Positions 11,278-21,045 of a stretch of 64,000 bases of DNA are shown one piece after another (within the stretch, counting starts at the first letter, position 1; every line of letters begins with the position of its first letter). Origin of the DNA: Marinobacter sp. SS13-12 (GTDB lineage Bacteria; Pseudomonadota; Gammaproteobacteria; Pseudomonadales; Oleiphilaceae); contig NZ_JASSUA010000003.1 of the NCBI RefSeq assembly GCF_030227115.1, positions 62,001-126,000 of the forward strand, written 5' to 3'. The notes under the pieces are model-generated. The model was not told the origin of the DNA. It made no database searches and was given only the letters and a program-made list of their open reading frames with translations. The position numbers and the translations under genes are program-made.

Positions 11278-11497
11278 GGCAACTCCCGTTGATTGTTCTG
11301 ATGGAGGACAGACCCGGGCCCGGGTTTGCTGTCCGAATGCCTATAGCATTGGGGTTAGGGGGCAAATTATCAAGCGCTGACAGGTTGTTAACGTCTTTGT
11401 TAAACCCGTGGTCTGTCATTCGGCCCCAAGGTTACTTAGAATACGGCGAATCCCGAATTCCATCGACTCCGGTCGCATCCGGTTCTGAGAGACCGAA

Positions 11498-12601
11498 TTG
11501 AGCATCGTTTTCCGCTACCTTACCCGCCAGGTGATTATCAGCATGCTAGCCGTTTCCGGCATTCTGCTGATGGTGTTCATGAGCGGCCGGTTTATCAAGT
11601 ATCTGGCCGATGCCGCTGCCGGGGAGCTGGCCGGCGATGTACTGTTCCAGATTATGGCCTACCGCTTTCCCGGATTCCTGGAACTGATCCTTCCGCTGGG
11701 CTTTTTCATCGGCATTCTGCTGGCCTACGGGCGCATGTACCTGGAAAGTGAAATGACGGTGCTGTTCGCCTGTGGTATCAGCGACAAGCAGCTGTTGGGC
11801 AAAACCCTGGTTGGCAGTATTCCGGTGATGCTGACCGTCGGGGCCATGAGCCTTTATGTATCGCCCTGGGGCATGAAGCAGGTGGAAGCCATTTTCAATG
11901 AGCAGCGTCAGGCGACAGAGTTTGAAATGCTTGCGCCAGGGCGCTTCCAGTCGCTGTCATCCGGGGGGCGTGTTACCTATACCGAAGGGCTGAGTGACGA
12001 CAAGCGACGGCTTGAAGGCGTTTTTATTGCGGAGTACAAGCCGGAGGGCGAAGGCCTGTCGATTATTACCGCCCGTGAGGGTTCCCAACTGGTTGATGAA
12101 GAGACCGGCAGCCGGTTTCTGGTTCTCGAGGAGGGTGCCCGCTTCGAGGGTGTTCCCGGTCGCCTTGATTACGATGTGACCGGTTTTGATGCCTATGGGC
12201 TGAAAATTCGCAGTGGCAACGCCCGTGAAAAAGAGCTGGAAGAGGGGCTCAGTACCTGGGATCTGATGGCATCGGACAATCCCGAGCACCGTGCGATGCT
12301 GCACTGGCGCTTCACACTGCCACTGATCGTGCCGATCGTAACCTTGCTGGCCGTGCGGCTGAGCCGCGTGAACCCACGTCAGGGCCGGTTTTTCCACCTG
12401 CTTCCGGCAATGCTGGTTTATATCACCTATCTTGGCTTGCTGATTGTGGCTCGTGACGCCCTTGAAAACGGGAAGGTTCCTGAGTGGGTCGGCCTGCTCT
12501 GGGTGCACGCCATCTTCCTGGTGCTGGGCTTGTGGCTGCAATTTGGCCCCGCCTGGCTGTACCGGCGGCGCCTGATTCGGGAGGGGCGCTCCCATGCGTA
12601 A
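11498..12601 (+). CDS. lptF: LPS export ABC transporter permease LptF
   Basis: Inner-membrane permease that with LptG and the ATPase LptB2 extracts lipopolysaccharide and feeds it to LptC and the periplasmic bridge. The 367 residues have the typical layout: three N-terminal membrane helices (about 13-33, 55-76, 97-118), a periplasmic beta-jellyroll domain (about 125-255) and three C-terminal helices (270-290, 302-318, 332-350). Start is a TTG (MSIVFRYLTRQV), which fits the family N-terminus. It overlaps lptG by eight bases. Confidence 0.95.
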   Translation: MSIVFRYLTRQVIISMLAVSGILLMVFMSGRFIKYLADAAAGELAGDVLFQIMAYRFPGFLELILPLGFFIGILLAYGRMYLESEMTVLFACGISDKQLLGKTLVGSIPVMLTVGAMSLYVSPWGMKQVEAIFNEQRQATEFEMLAPGRFQSLSSGGRVTYTEGLSDDKRRLEGVFIAEYKPEGEGLSIITAREGSQLVDEETGSRFLVLEEGARFEGVPGRLDYDVTGFDAYGLKIRSGNAREKELEEGLSTWDLMASDNPEHRAMLHWRFTLPLIVPIVTLLAVRLSRVNPRQGRFFHLLPAMLVYITYLGLLIVARDALENGKVPEWVGLLWVHAIFLVLGLWLQFGPAWLYRRRLIREGRSHA

Positions 12602-13655
12602 GATCGACCGTTACGTGATGACTACCGTGGGTGGCGCCATGTTCCTGGTGATGCTGGTGGTGCTGTCTCTGGATCTGATCTTTGCCTTTATCGCCGAGCT
12701 GGATGACGCCAAAAACGATTACCAGATGCTGCAGGCCCTGTCGTTTGTGTTTATGACCCTGCCCCGCCGTATCTATGATTATTTGCCTCTCGGCGCATTC
12801 ATGGGGTGCCTCGTGGGGCTGGGGGCCATGGCGAGCTCTTCTGAACTGACAGTCATTCGTGCCGCCGGGGTGTCCCTGAAGCGCATCGTCTGGTCAGCCA
12901 TGAAACCGGCTCTGGTGATCGTGCTGGTCGGCGTGCTGATTGGCGAATACGTTGCGCCACCGGCTGAGCGTATGGCCCAGAGCCAGAAGGCGATTGCCCA
13001 GGGGGCGGGCGAAAATGTTGCGTCGGCATCGGGCATCTGGCACCGGGAAGGCGAGGTGTTCATGCATCTGAACGCCGTTCAGCCCAACGGGGTGCTTCAC
13101 GGAATATCGCTGTTTCGCTTTGATGATGAGCGCTGGCTGGTTTCGGTCAGTTTTGCGGAGAGAGGTATTTACCAGGGCGACCACTGGTTGCTGGAAAATG
13201 TCACCACCACCAATCTGAGTGACGATCAAACCACCCAGGAAAAGCACCGGGCGCTAAGCTGGGAAACCGGTTTGTCTCCGGATGTGCTAAGCGTGCTGAT
13301 TGTAAAGCCGGAAGACCTGTCCATCTCCGGCCTTTATACCTATGCCCGTTATTTGGGGGAGCAGGGATTGAACGCGGCGAATTACTGGCTGGCATTCTGG
13401 AAGAAAGTATTGATGCCATTGGGCACGGCGGTCATGGTGTTGGTGGCGATTTCGTTTGTGTTCGGCCCGCTGAGATCCGTCACCATGGGCTTTCGGGTGT
13501 TTACCGGCCTGATCGTGGGGTTGCTGTTCAAATACATGCAGGACCTTCTGGGGCCCATGAGCCTGGTTTTCGGTTTCAATCCCGTGCTGGCGATTGTTCT
13601 GCCGATTGCAGTCAATGCAGTGGTGGGCGCCGTACTCATGAGACGGGCAGGGTAG
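12594..13655 (+). CDS. lptG: LPS export ABC transporter permease LptG
   Basis: Second permease of the LptB2FG complex. The 353 residues start MRKIDRYVM, typical of LptG, with membrane helices around 13-35, 60-80 and 98-118, a periplasmic domain, and three helices near the C-terminus (268-350, with FGPLRSVTMGFRVFTGLIVG). The eight-base overlap with lptF indicates coupled translation. Its stop codon directly abuts the stop of the convergent RDD gene. Confidence 0.95.
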   Translation: MRKIDRYVMTTVGGAMFLVMLVVLSLDLIFAFIAELDDAKNDYQMLQALSFVFMTLPRRIYDYLPLGAFMGCLVGLGAMASSSELTVIRAAGVSLKRIVWSAMKPALVIVLVGVLIGEYVAPPAERMAQSQKAIAQGAGENVASASGIWHREGEVFMHLNAVQPNGVLHGISLFRFDDERWLVSVSFAERGIYQGDHWLLENVTTTNLSDDQTTQEKHRALSWETGLSPDVLSVLIVKPEDLSISGLYTYARYLGEQGLNAANYWLAFWKKVLMPLGTAVMVLVAISFVFGPLRSVTMGFRVFTGLIVGLLFKYMQDLLGPMSLVFGFNPVLAIVLPIAVNAVVGAVLMRRAG

Positions 13656-14192
13656 CTATTTTTTCGGCTCTTTTGGCACCGTAGCAACGATGCTGTCGGA
13701 AGCGCGGTCGGTCAGGGACAGACCGTTGATGGGGTAGAACAGCGCGACAATGGCCGGAATAGTGACGAACAGGGTGGCGGCATTCAGATAGTAGGCGCCC
13801 AGCAGGGCAACGAACAGGATTGCGGCCGCTGCGACATAGCGTTTAAGCGCCTGCGTCCAGGACACGGAAGTACCGTCCAGGTTTTCAATGCGAATGCGCC
13901 ACACCTGCATGCCCAGCGTCTGCCCGTTTCGGGTCCAGAAATAACCGAAAAACAGATACAGGGCCAGGAAGAGTACAAACGTCAGTATCGGGTCTGCTCC
14001 GATGGTGCCCGCTTCCGCCATTTCCTCATACTTGTCCCAGCCGGTCATCCAGCCTGCCACAAGGGTATACGCCCAGGTGGTCACCAACAGCACCGCAACG
14101 CTGATCAGGGCATCGTAAATCACAGCCATGAGTCGCTTGATGAACGGCGCGGGGGGTAACAGCTCCTCGGCGGTATGAAAGCGGCGGGGCAT
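13656..14192 (-). CDS. RDD family membrane protein
   Basis: A 178-residue membrane protein with the RDD domain: an Arg in FIKRLMAVIYDALI, the Asp in the same first helix (about residues 18-40), a second helix near 68-88 (ILTFVLFLALYLFFGYFW), the NGQTLGMQVWRIRI segment typical of the family, and helices near 118-155. RDD proteins have no single established role; some are linked to sodium or solute transport. It is convergent with lptG and divergent from alaS. Confidence 0.85.
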   Translation of the reverse strand: MPRRFHTAEELLPPAPFIKRLMAVIYDALISVAVLLVTTWAYTLVAGWMTGWDKYEEMAEAGTIGADPILTFVLFLALYLFFGYFWTRNGQTLGMQVWRIRIENLDGTSVSWTQALKRYVAAAAILFVALLGAYYLNAATLFVTIPAIVALFYPINGLSLTDRASDSIVATVPKEPKK

Positions 14193-14322
14193 GGTGTCTC
14201 CTGTGATGTTTCACGTTTTTCCTGTACTCGGCGTGTGCTAGAGTAGCGGATTTGCACGCGCATGTAAGTATGTGTCTTTAAACGTGGACCCGCACGGGTT
14301 TATAGAAGGGTATCAAAGGGCT

Positions 14323-16953
14323 ATGAAAACCGCAGAGTTGCGACAGGCATTTCTCGATTACTTCAAGCAGCAGGGCCACACCATCGTACCAAGCAGTTCG
14401 CTGGTGCCGGAGGACGACCCTACATTGCTGTTTACCAACGCGGGAATGAACCAGTTCAAGGACGTGTTCCTTGGCCGTGAAGAGCGCGACTACACCCGGG
14501 CGACCACCTCGCAGAAGTGCGTTCGGGCCGGCGGCAAGCACAATGATCTGGAAAATGTGGGTTACACCGCGCGCCACCACACCTTTTTCGAGATGCTGGG
14601 CAACTTCAGCTTCGGTGACTACTTCAAGCGCGAAGCCATCAATTTTGCCTGGACCTTTCTGACCGGTGACGACTGGCTGAAGCTGCCCAAAGAAAAACTG
14701 TGGGTGACCATATATGCCTCTGATGACGAAGCGTTTGATATCTGGAACCAGGAAATCGGTGTTCCGGCTGACCGCATTGTGCGCATTGGTGACAACAAGG
14801 GTGCTCCCTACGCTTCCGACAATTTCTGGCAGATGGGCGATACCGGCCCCTGCGGCCCCTGTACCGAGATCTTCTTTGACCATGGCCCGGACGTAGCGGG
14901 TGGCCCTCCCGGTAGCCCGGAAGAAGACGGTGACCGCTACATCGAGATCTGGAACGTGGTGTTCATGCAGTACAACCGACAGGCAGACGGTGAAATGCTG
15001 CCGCTGCCCAAGCCCTCGGTAGATACCGGTATGGGGCTTGAGCGCATCACCGCCGTGCTTCAGGGGGTTCACAGCAACTATGAAATCGACCTGATGCAGG
15101 ACCTGCTGAATGCAGCTTCTGACATTCTCGGTGGCGTGGACACCACTGAGGCCTCGCTACGGGTAGTGGCAGACCATATTCGCTCCTGTGCCTTCCTGAT
15201 CGCCGATGGTGTGATGCCGTCCAATGAAGGCCGGGGCTTCGTGCTGCGCAGGATCATCCGCCGGGCTGCCCGCCATGGCAACAAACTGGGGGCAACCCGG
15301 GCGTTCTTCTACAAGCTGACTGGCGCGCTGGTTGAGTTAATGGGCGACGCCTACCCGCAACTGGTCAGCAGCCGCAAACAGATTGAAAAGGTGCTGTTGC
15401 AGGAAGAAGAGCAGTTCGCCAAGACCCTGGACAAGGGTCTGCGCCTGCTGGAGCAGGATATTGCTGAACTGAAGGGTACCGAGATTCCGGGCGAAACCAT
15501 TTTCACCCTTTATGATACCTACGGTTTCCCGGTGGATCTGACCAACGACATCGCCCGCGAGCGCGGCCTGACCCTGGATTATGAAGGCTACGAAAAAGCC
15601 ATGGAGCGCCAGCGCGAGCGTGCCCGGGCCGCCAGCAAATTCGGCATCGATTACAACGCCGCCGGCCTGACTATTGAAGGTTCCACCGAGTTTACCGGTT
15701 ACGAGCATATCGATGGCCACGAAACCATTCGCACGGTGATTGTTGATGGCAATGAAAAGAATGCCCAGGCGGGCGATGAAGCCGTGGTGGTTCTGGAGCG
15801 CACGCCGTTCTATGCGGAATCCGGTGGCCAGGTGGGCGACACCGGCCTGCTGACCTGGAGCGGCGGCCGTTTCAAAGTGACCGATACTCAGAAGGAGGGC
15901 AATAACCACCTTCACATCGGCACTGTGATTGAAGGCGAACTGTTTCCCGGTCTGGAAGTGGATGCCCGTATCGATCATGTTCGCCGTGAACGGACCAAGA
16001 AAAACCATTCGGCAACGCACCTGATGCATGCTGCGCTCCGCAACGTGTTGGGTGAGCACGTTTCCCAAAAAGGCTCGCTGGTGGACCCGGACAAGCTGCG
16101 TTTCGATTTTTCTCACTTTGAACCGGTGACACCGGAACAGTTGCGGGAAATTGAGCACCAGGTCAATCAGCAGATACTGGATAACACCCCCGTACAGACG
16201 GAAATCACCGACATGGAACAGGCCCAGGCCAAGGGCGCCATAGCGCTGTTTGGTGAAAAATACGGCGACACCGTCAGGGTGCTCAGCATGGGGTCCGATG
16301 ACTACTCCGTGGAGCTTTGCGGTGGTACCCACGTGGCGCGTACCGGCGATATCGGTTTGTTCCGCATTACCTCGGAAAGCGGTATTTCTTCTGGCGTGCG
16401 CCGGATTGAAGCCGTGACCGGTTTTGGCGCCCTGGAGTGGGTAGAAGAAACCGAGCAGACACTGCGCGAGGCGGCGAAGCTGGTGAAAGGCTCCCGTGAG
16501 TCGCTGGTGGAGAAAGTTCAGCAAACCCTGGAACGCAACCGGCAGCTCGAGAAAGAGCTCAATGCGCTTCAGGCAAAACTGGCAAGCTCTGCCGGGACTG
16601 ACCTGGCCGGTTCTGCCGTGGAGGTTGGTGGCCTGAAAGTGGTTGCGTCGGAAATGGAAGGCGCGGATCGCAAGGCGCTGATGGAAACGGCAGACCAGCT
16701 CAAGAACAAGCTGGGAGAGGGTGTAGTCGTCCTCGCCAGCGTTGAAGACGGCAAGGTTACCCTGGTGGCCGGTGTGACCAAGTCTGCCACCGGCAGGATC
16801 AAAGCCGGCGACCTGATGAAGCATCTGGCTGCCCAGGTTGACGGCAAGGGTGGTGGTCGCCCCGATATGGCTCAGGGCGGGGGCAATGATCCTTCTAAGC
16901 TGGCGGAGGCCCTGGCCGGAGTTCCTGCCTGGGTTGAGAAAAATATTGCTTAG
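14323..16953 (+). CDS. alaS: Alanyl-tRNA synthetase
   Basis: Class II synthetase charging tRNA-Ala and editing Ser/Gly mischarging. From the ATG at 14323 ([19 protein letters not shown]) it is 876 residues, the usual length; an in-frame GTG at 14272 would add 17 residues not typical of the family. Catalytic core: [17 protein letters not shown] and [19 protein letters not shown]. Editing domain: [12 protein letters not shown] (zinc HxxxH) and [13 protein letters not shown]. The C-terminal domain ends with the glycine-rich [15 protein letters not shown]. Upstream of lysC and csrA, the common gammaproteobacterial order. Confidence 0.97.
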   Translation: MKTAELRQAFLDYFKQQGHTIVPSSSLVPEDDPTLLFTNAGMNQFKDVFLGREERDYTRATTSQKCVRAGGKHNDLENVGYTARHHTFFEMLGNFSFGDYFKREAINFAWTFLTGDDWLKLPKEKLWVTIYASDDEAFDIWNQEIGVPADRIVRIGDNKGAPYASDNFWQMGDTGPCGPCTEIFFDHGPDVAGGPPGSPEEDGDRYIEIWNVVFMQYNRQADGEMLPLPKPSVDTGMGLERITAVLQGVHSNYEIDLMQDLLNAASDILGGVDTTEASLRVVADHIRSCAFLIADGVMPSNEGRGFVLRRIIRRAARHGNKLGATRAFFYKLTGALVELMGDAYPQLVSSRKQIEKVLLQEEEQFAKTLDKGLRLLEQDIAELKGTEIPGETIFTLYDTYGFPVDLTNDIARERGLTLDYEGYEKAMERQRERARAASKFGIDYNAAGLTIEGSTEFTGYEHIDGHETIRTVIVDGNEKNAQAGDEAVVVLERTPFYAESGGQVGDTGLLTWSGGRFKVTDTQKEGNNHLHIGTVIEGELFPGLEVDARIDHVRRERTKKNHSATHLMHAALRNVLGEHVSQKGSLVDPDKLRFDFSHFEPVTPEQLREIEHQVNQQILDNTPVQTEITDMEQAQAKGAIALFGEKYGDTVRVLSMGSDDYSVELCGGTHVARTGDIGLFRITSESGISSGVRRIEAVTGFGALEWVEETEQTLREAAKLVKGSRESLVEKVQQTLERNRQLEKELNALQAKLASSAGTDLAGSAVEVGGLKVVASEMEGADRKALMETADQLKNKLGEGVVVLASVEDGKVTLVAGVTKSATGRIKAGDLMKHLAAQVDGKGGGRPDMAQGGGNDPSKLAEALAGVPAWVEKNIA

Positions 16954-16966
16954 GTAACTGTCGCGA

Positions 16967-16998
16967 AAACGGGCAGGCGTTTATAATCCCGCCCGTTT
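16967..16998 (+). promoter_or_regulatory. Hairpin with embedded -10 box between alaS and lysC
   Basis: AAACGGGC (16967-16974) pairs with GCCCGTTT (16991-16998), a terminator-like stem without a long T run. A perfect TATAAT sits in the loop at 16982-16987, 70 bp before the lysC ATG, but the -35 position (TGTCGC) is poor. The site may attenuate alaS transcripts and launch lysC transcription. The leader is too short for a lysine riboswitch. Confidence 0.4.
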
Positions 16999-17056
16999 GA
17001 TCGTCTGAGGCAGGGCTTTGTCCTGCCATTTGTCCACGTTTGGTATCGGGAAAACA

Positions 17057-18292
17057 ATGGCGCTCTTGGTTCAGAAATTTGGTGGTACATCCGTAGGCAC
17101 CACCGAACGGATTGAAGCGGTTGCTGAGAAAGTCAGCCGCTTTCGCAAGGAAGGGCACGACGTGGTGGTTGTAGTGTCAGCCATGAGTGGCGAGACCAAT
17201 CGGCTGATCGGCCTTGCCAATGAAATCATGGACGAGCCCACTCCCCGGGAAATGGATGTGCTGATATCCACCGGTGAACAGGTGACCATAGCTCTGCTGT
17301 CCATGGCCCTGCAGAAGCGCGGATGCGATGCGCGGTCCTATACGGGCTCCCAGGTGAGGATTCTGACCGACAGCACCCACACCAAGGCGCGCATCAAGCA
17401 GATTGATGAGCAGCGCATGAAGGAGGACCTCAATGCCGGCCGGGTAGTTGTGGTTGCGGGCTTTCAGGGCATTGACGAGAATGGCAGTATCACCACTCTG
17501 GGCCGCGGTGGCTCGGATACCACAGCCGTTGCCCTTGCTGCGGCATTGAAGGCTGATGAATGTCAGATCTACACTGATGTAGACGGTGTCTATACCACCG
17601 ACCCGCGGGTGGTCGACAGCGCGCGCCGGCTTGAACGGATCACCTTTGAAGAAATGATCGAGATGGCCAGTCTTGGCTCGAAAGTTCTTCAGATTCGTGC
17701 GGTGGAATTTGCAGGTAAATACAATGTTCCTTTAAGGGTTCTTTCCAGCTTCCAGGAAGGTGAGGGCACCCTGATTACTTTTGAGGATGAAAGCGCCATG
17801 GAACAACCGCTCGTCTCCGGTATAGCCTTTAACCGTGATGAAGCCAAGCTGACGATTGCCGGGGTACCGGATACACCGGGCAGTGCATTGCGTATTCTGC
17901 AGCCGATCAGTGATGCCAATATCGAAGTGGACATGATCGTTCAGAACGTCGGTGCGGACAACCGCACGGATTTCACCTTTACCGTGCACCGGAATGATTT
18001 CAGGCGTGCCCAGGCTGTTCTCCAGAAGGTATCGGATGAGCTCAGCGCCAGGGAAGTCAGTGGTGACAGCAAGATCGCGAAGGTGAGCATTGTGGGTGTG
18101 GGGATGCGTTCCCACGCGGGTGTTGCAACTAAAATGTTTGCAGCGCTGTCTAATGAGGGCATCAATATCCTGATGATTTCCACGTCCGAGATTAAGATCT
18201 CTGTAGTGATTGACGAAAAATACCTTGAGCTGGCGGTTCGGGCACTTCATAGTGCCTTCGAACTGGACAAGCCCGTGATCGAGGAAGCTTGA
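17057..18292 (+). CDS. lysC: Aspartate kinase
   Basis: Phosphorylates aspartate, the first step to lysine, threonine, methionine and diaminopimelate. From ATG 17057 it is 411 residues, the length of the monofunctional Pseudomonas-type enzyme. N-terminal kinase domain: [11 protein letters not shown] at residues 4-14, [27 protein letters not shown] and [12 protein letters not shown]. Two C-terminal ACT domains (about 265-335 and 345-405) are the usual feedback-inhibition module for lysine and threonine. In-frame codons before 17057 lack family residues, so the later start is preferred. Confidence 0.96.
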   Translation: MALLVQKFGGTSVGTTERIEAVAEKVSRFRKEGHDVVVVVSAMSGETNRLIGLANEIMDEPTPREMDVLISTGEQVTIALLSMALQKRGCDARSYTGSQVRILTDSTHTKARIKQIDEQRMKEDLNAGRVVVVAGFQGIDENGSITTLGRGGSDTTAVALAAALKADECQIYTDVDGVYTTDPRVVDSARRLERITFEEMIEMASLGSKVLQIRAVEFAGKYNVPLRVLSSFQEGEGTLITFEDESAMEQPLVSGIAFNRDEAKLTIAGVPDTPGSALRILQPISDANIEVDMIVQNVGADNRTDFTFTVHRNDFRRAQAVLQKVSDELSAREVSGDSKIAKVSIVGVGMRSHAGVATKMFAALSNEGINILMISTSEIKISVVIDEKYLELAVRALHSAFELDKPVIEEA

Positions 18293-18476
18293 TAGTTTGC
18301 GGGCAAACACACCGGTTCGCTTGGGTATTCGGTAAAAAGGGCATCATTTGCAGGCTTCTGCCTTCATAAGTGCGTATAAGTGATTATGCGTCTTTTGATC
18401 AGTAAGTGATCCCACTATAAAAGTAAGCAGTATACATTTGTCGGAACAGGTAGCTCTGGATAAGGGAGTAAAGGAC

Positions 18477-18674
18477 ATGTTGATTTTGACCCGCCGTGTA
18501 GGCGAGACCCTGATGGTCGGTGATGACATCACCGTAACCGTGCTTGGGGTGAAGGGGAACCAGGTAAGAATCGGTGTCAATGCGCCGAAAGAAGTGGCGG
18601 TACACCGCGAAGAAATCTATCAGCGCATACAGAGCGAGAAAGGCTCTGAAGAGCCGGAGCCCGGCAACAGCTGA
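18477..18674 (+). CDS. csrA: Carbon storage regulator CsrA (RsmA)
   Basis: Small dimeric RNA-binding protein that blocks or stabilises mRNAs at GGA motifs, controlling motility, biofilm and carbon use. The 65-residue protein starts [17 protein letters not shown] and has the RNA-contacting [16 protein letters not shown] segment. The ATG at 18477 follows AAGGA; an earlier in-frame start at 18438 would add 13 unrelated residues. A possible promoter (TTGATC at 18395, TATAAA at 18416, 15-bp spacing) is weak. Followed directly by a strong terminator and tRNA genes, the same order as in Pseudomonas. Confidence 0.97.
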   Translation: MLILTRRVGETLMVGDDITVTVLGVKGNQVRIGVNAPKEVAVHREEIYQRIQSEKGSEEPEPGNS

Positions 18675-18681
18675 GAGTGAC

Positions 18682-18717
18682 AAAAAGCCGTTCGAGGGAA
18701 ACCCGGACGGCTTTTTT
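18682..18717 (+). terminator. Rho-independent terminator after csrA
   Basis: AAAAAGCCGTTCGAG, a short loop, then CGGACGGCTTTTTT: a GC-rich stem followed by six T, eight bases after the csrA stop codon. Confidence 0.88.
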
Positions 18718-18801
18718 GTACCAGGGAGGGCGGGGTTTGAAAAAACTCGTGTCAACCCTATGAAATCAGAAAAATTATGGTAGTATACGCCCCGTTCTCA
18801 A

Positions 18802-18893
<92 letters not shown>

Positions 18894-18941
18894 TTCTTTT
18901 GGAGATGACAGAGAACAGTCTGAAGCGAGAATTTGTGATGT

Positions 18942-19018
18942 GCGGCTGTAGCTCAGCTGGATAGAGTACCTGGCTACGAACCAGGCGGTCGGAGGTTCGA
19001 ATCCTCCCAGCCGCGCCA
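18942..19018 (+). tRNA. tRNA-Arg (anticodon ACG), copy 1
   Basis: A 77-nt tRNA with encoded CCA. Acceptor GCGGCTG pairs with CAGCCGC, D-loop AGCTCAGCTGGATAGAG, anticodon stem CTGG/CCAG around CTACGAA (anticodon ACG, read as ICG), T-arm GGAGGTTCGAATCCTCC. Lies 50 bp after tRNA-Ser. Confidence 0.97.
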
Positions 19019-19045
19019 CTCTCGAACAGGCTTACAAGGTTTCAA

Positions 19046-19122
19046 GCGGCTGTAGCTCAGCTGGATAGAGTACCTGGCTACGAACCAGGCGGTCGGAGGT
19101 TCGAATCCTCCCAGCCGCGCCA
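19046..19122 (+). tRNA. tRNA-Arg (anticodon ACG), copy 2
   Basis: Sequence-identical to copy 1 over all 77 nt, 27 bp downstream of it. Its last bases plus seven downstream (19104-19128) recur at 19295-19319 and, with one change, at 20978-21002. Confidence 0.97.
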
Positions 19123-19136
19123 TATCAAGACCAAAG

Positions 19137-19173
19137 CGCCTCAGTTTGTGAACCCCACAGGCTGAGGCGTTTT
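19137..19173 (+). terminator. Terminator after the tRNA cluster
   Basis: CGCCTCAG (19137-19144) pairs with CTGAGGCG (19162-19169), followed by TTTT. Placed 14 bases after the second tRNA-Arg. Confidence 0.8.
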
Positions 19174-19183
19174 GCTATGTATA

Positions 19184-19319
19184 GCTGGGAGGATTTGAAC
19201 CGAAAGAGGTTCGACCGAAACCCACGCTGTGGGTTGAGGAACGCCGGAGCACAGCGACGGCGGCCCCGAAGGGGTGAGGGCCGTAGGCCCGAATAATCCT
19301 CCCAGCCGCGCCATATCAA
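19184..19319. repeat. tRNA-Arg 3'-end duplications around a GC-rich core
   Basis: GCTGGGAGGATTTGAACC (19184-19201) is an inverted copy of the tRNA-Arg T-arm and acceptor with one mismatch. At 19295-19319 a 25-nt direct copy of the tRNA 3' end plus trailer reappears without change. The 12-bp inverted arms GCTGGGAGGATT/AATCCTCCCAGC bracket about 100 bp that contains further small stems (CCCACGCTGTGGG, GGGCCGTAGGCCC). No tRNA can fold here. No convincing protein gene lies between 19123 and 19482; this element and the terminators fill it. Confidence 0.75.
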
Positions 19320-19326
19320 ACGAAAG

Positions 19327-19350
19327 CCCCCGCCCTCGAGCGGGGGTTTT
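19327..19350 (+). terminator. Terminator associated with tRNA-end repeat
   Basis: CCCCCGC (19327-19333), loop CCTCGA, GCGGGGG (19340-19346), then TTTTTGTTTT. A near-identical hairpin follows the third tRNA-end copy at 21011-21034, so the terminator belongs to the repeated unit. Confidence 0.82.
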
Positions 19351-19482
19351 TGTTTTCTGATCCCCCTCCATTAATTGCGTCATTTACTGATTGCTCCTAT
19401 GGTATTAATCGCTGGTTTTAGAAATACAGTTTCGCCACGCAGAACAAAAGTGCCATCAACAACAATAATCAGGAGCAAAGAT

Positions 19483-20934
19483 ATGATGTTGAGTAAAAAC
19501 CTCTTAGCAATGGCCTGTGCCACTGCAGTAGCACTTACAGCCCCGACTGTTGGCTTCGCCATGGCATCGGATCAGGGCAAGGCCCGGGGACAGGGAATAG
19601 GCAAGGGCTTGACCGAGCAAGTACGGGAGCATGACAGCCGGGTTTTCAAGGTCCAGGAAAACGCCGATCTGGCCTTCACAGCGCTCACAGGTGCGACGGC
19701 GTACTGGGGAGTGTATGAGGGCATTCAGGGACCCGCCTCCTACACCGCCGAATTCCCGCAAAACTGGAATGGCGGTGTGATCATGTACACCCATGGTTTC
19801 CGTGGCCAGGGTCAGACAGTAACGCGTGAGGTGCCCAATCTGGCGTTCCGGAATACGGCCCTGGCTCTCGGCTATGCCTGGGCGGCATCGTCTTACTCGG
19901 CCAACTATTATGACGTGCGTGCAGCCATAGAGGATACCAACCGCCTGGCGCTGGAACTGACAGACTATCTCGAGCGCGACTGGAGTGTGGGATATAGCGA
20001 CCCCGGTCAGTACCTGATTGCGGGCGTTTCAATGGGTGGTCATACGGCAGCCGCCGCCGTTGAGCGCGAAACGCTGGAAACGGCGCGTTATCCGGTTGCT
20101 TACGAGGGGGCCCTGCCGTTGTGCCAGGCGGAACAGAACCAGTTCCAGTGGCTCGGCGATTACCCCCGCGTCGTCAGGGAGCTTGGCGGGTTTGGTCACA
20201 GGCCTTATGAGGACTTCCAGCAGTACGTTGGTGAGGCGCTGTTCAACCTGTTCGAGTTCGATGGGGGTGCACCTACCTTCGTGCCAAAGAATGAGGCTGG
20301 CCAACGCCTGAAAGACATTGCGAAGAATCTGACCGGCGGAGACCGGCCGATATTCGACGAAGGCTTCCAGAACCCGACATGGCACGGCGCGGTTCTGGGT
20401 ACTGGTGGGCGAGACGGGACGGTAACCGGCATTCTGGCCAACGATATTTACGACAATACCGACCGTATTTATCGCTGGACAGACGGTCAGCGCTTTGCGG
20501 GTCAGGAACGGGCATTTACTGCGAAGGTTGGACGCTTCCATGCGGATAAGGGTGTCAACCCTGTTCGTGACGACGGCGTCCGCTGGCTACCTCTGGTTCA
20601 GGGTGACTTCGATGTCCCGGTACTGACCATGCACACGCTGGGTGATTTTTTCGTACCATTCGTGCATCAGCAGCTCTATCGTGAAGCGGCCGAGACCCAT
20701 GGCAGTGAGGATATGCTGGTGCAGCGGGCGATCCGTGATCCGAACCACTGCGGCTTCTCGGGCACCGAGTTCTCTACAGCGCTCGTGGACCTGGTGACCT
20801 GGGTGAATTCCGGTATCAAGCCCGGTGGCGACGAGGTTCTGGACCCGGAAGAAGTGGCCGATGAGCAGTATGGCTGTGCCTACACCAATGATGAGCTGTC
20901 CAGCGGGCGTGATAATCTCCCGCAGTGCGAATAA
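19483..20934 (+). CDS. Secreted alpha/beta-hydrolase
   Basis: Predicted exported serine hydrolase of unknown substrate, 483 residues from ATG 19483, which has AGGAG seven bases upstream; the frame is open further upstream but those residues do not look like a signal. A signal peptide (MMLSKNLLAMACATAVALTAPTVGFAMA) covers about 1-28. The nucleophile elbow is GVSMGG (Ser at about residue 188), preceded by an oxyanion-type segment YTHGFRG; candidate acid and His are in MHTLGDFFVPF and RDPNHCGFSG near the C-terminus. It stands alone, bounded on both sides by tRNA-Arg 3'-end repeats and terminators, which suggests acquisition as a unit. Esterase, lipase or peptidase activity are all possible. Confidence 0.75.
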   Translation: MMLSKNLLAMACATAVALTAPTVGFAMASDQGKARGQGIGKGLTEQVREHDSRVFKVQENADLAFTALTGATAYWGVYEGIQGPASYTAEFPQNWNGGVIMYTHGFRGQGQTVTREVPNLAFRNTALALGYAWAASSYSANYYDVRAAIEDTNRLALELTDYLERDWSVGYSDPGQYLIAGVSMGGHTAAAAVERETLETARYPVAYEGALPLCQAEQNQFQWLGDYPRVVRELGGFGHRPYEDFQQYVGEALFNLFEFDGGAPTFVPKNEAGQRLKDIAKNLTGGDRPIFDEGFQNPTWHGAVLGTGGRDGTVTGILANDIYDNTDRIYRWTDGQRFAGQERAFTAKVGRFHADKGVNPVRDDGVRWLPLVQGDFDVPVLTMHTLGDFFVPFVHQQLYREAAETHGSEDMLVQRAIRDPNHCGFSGTEFSTALVDLVTWVNSGIKPGGDEVLDPEEVADEQYGCAYTNDELSSGRDNLPQCE

Positions 20935-20944
20935 ACGGACAGTC

Positions 20945-21034
20945 ACCAGGGTGAGGTGAAGGGCTGTAGGCCCGCCTAATCCTCCCGGCCGCGCCATATC
21001 AAACACAGATCCCCGCCCTTGAGCGGGGTTTTTT
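20945..21034 (+). repeat. Third tRNA-Arg 3'-end copy with terminator
   Basis: The 25 nt at 20978-21002 match the tRNA-Arg 3' end and trailer with one base changed. They are preceded by GGGCTGTAGGCCCG (20961-20974; 19278-19291 reads GGGCCGTAGGCCCG) and followed by a terminator (CCCCGC 21011-21016, GCGGGG 21023-21028, then TTTTTTGTTTT). The same order of parts occurs at 19271-19350, giving a direct repeat of about 80-90 bp 1.68 kb apart. The hairpin can end transcription of the hydrolase gene. Confidence 0.75.
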
Positions 21035-21045
21035 GTTTTCAGGCC

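Noticed and set aside
14278..16824. Long minus-strand open frames of 264 and 495 codons
   Set aside because: Antisense shadows of alaS, without domain-like sequence or ribosome-binding sites.
16954..17056. Lysine riboswitch upstream of lysC
   Set aside because: The gap is only 103 bp and lacks the multi-helix lysine aptamer; only a simple hairpin is visible.
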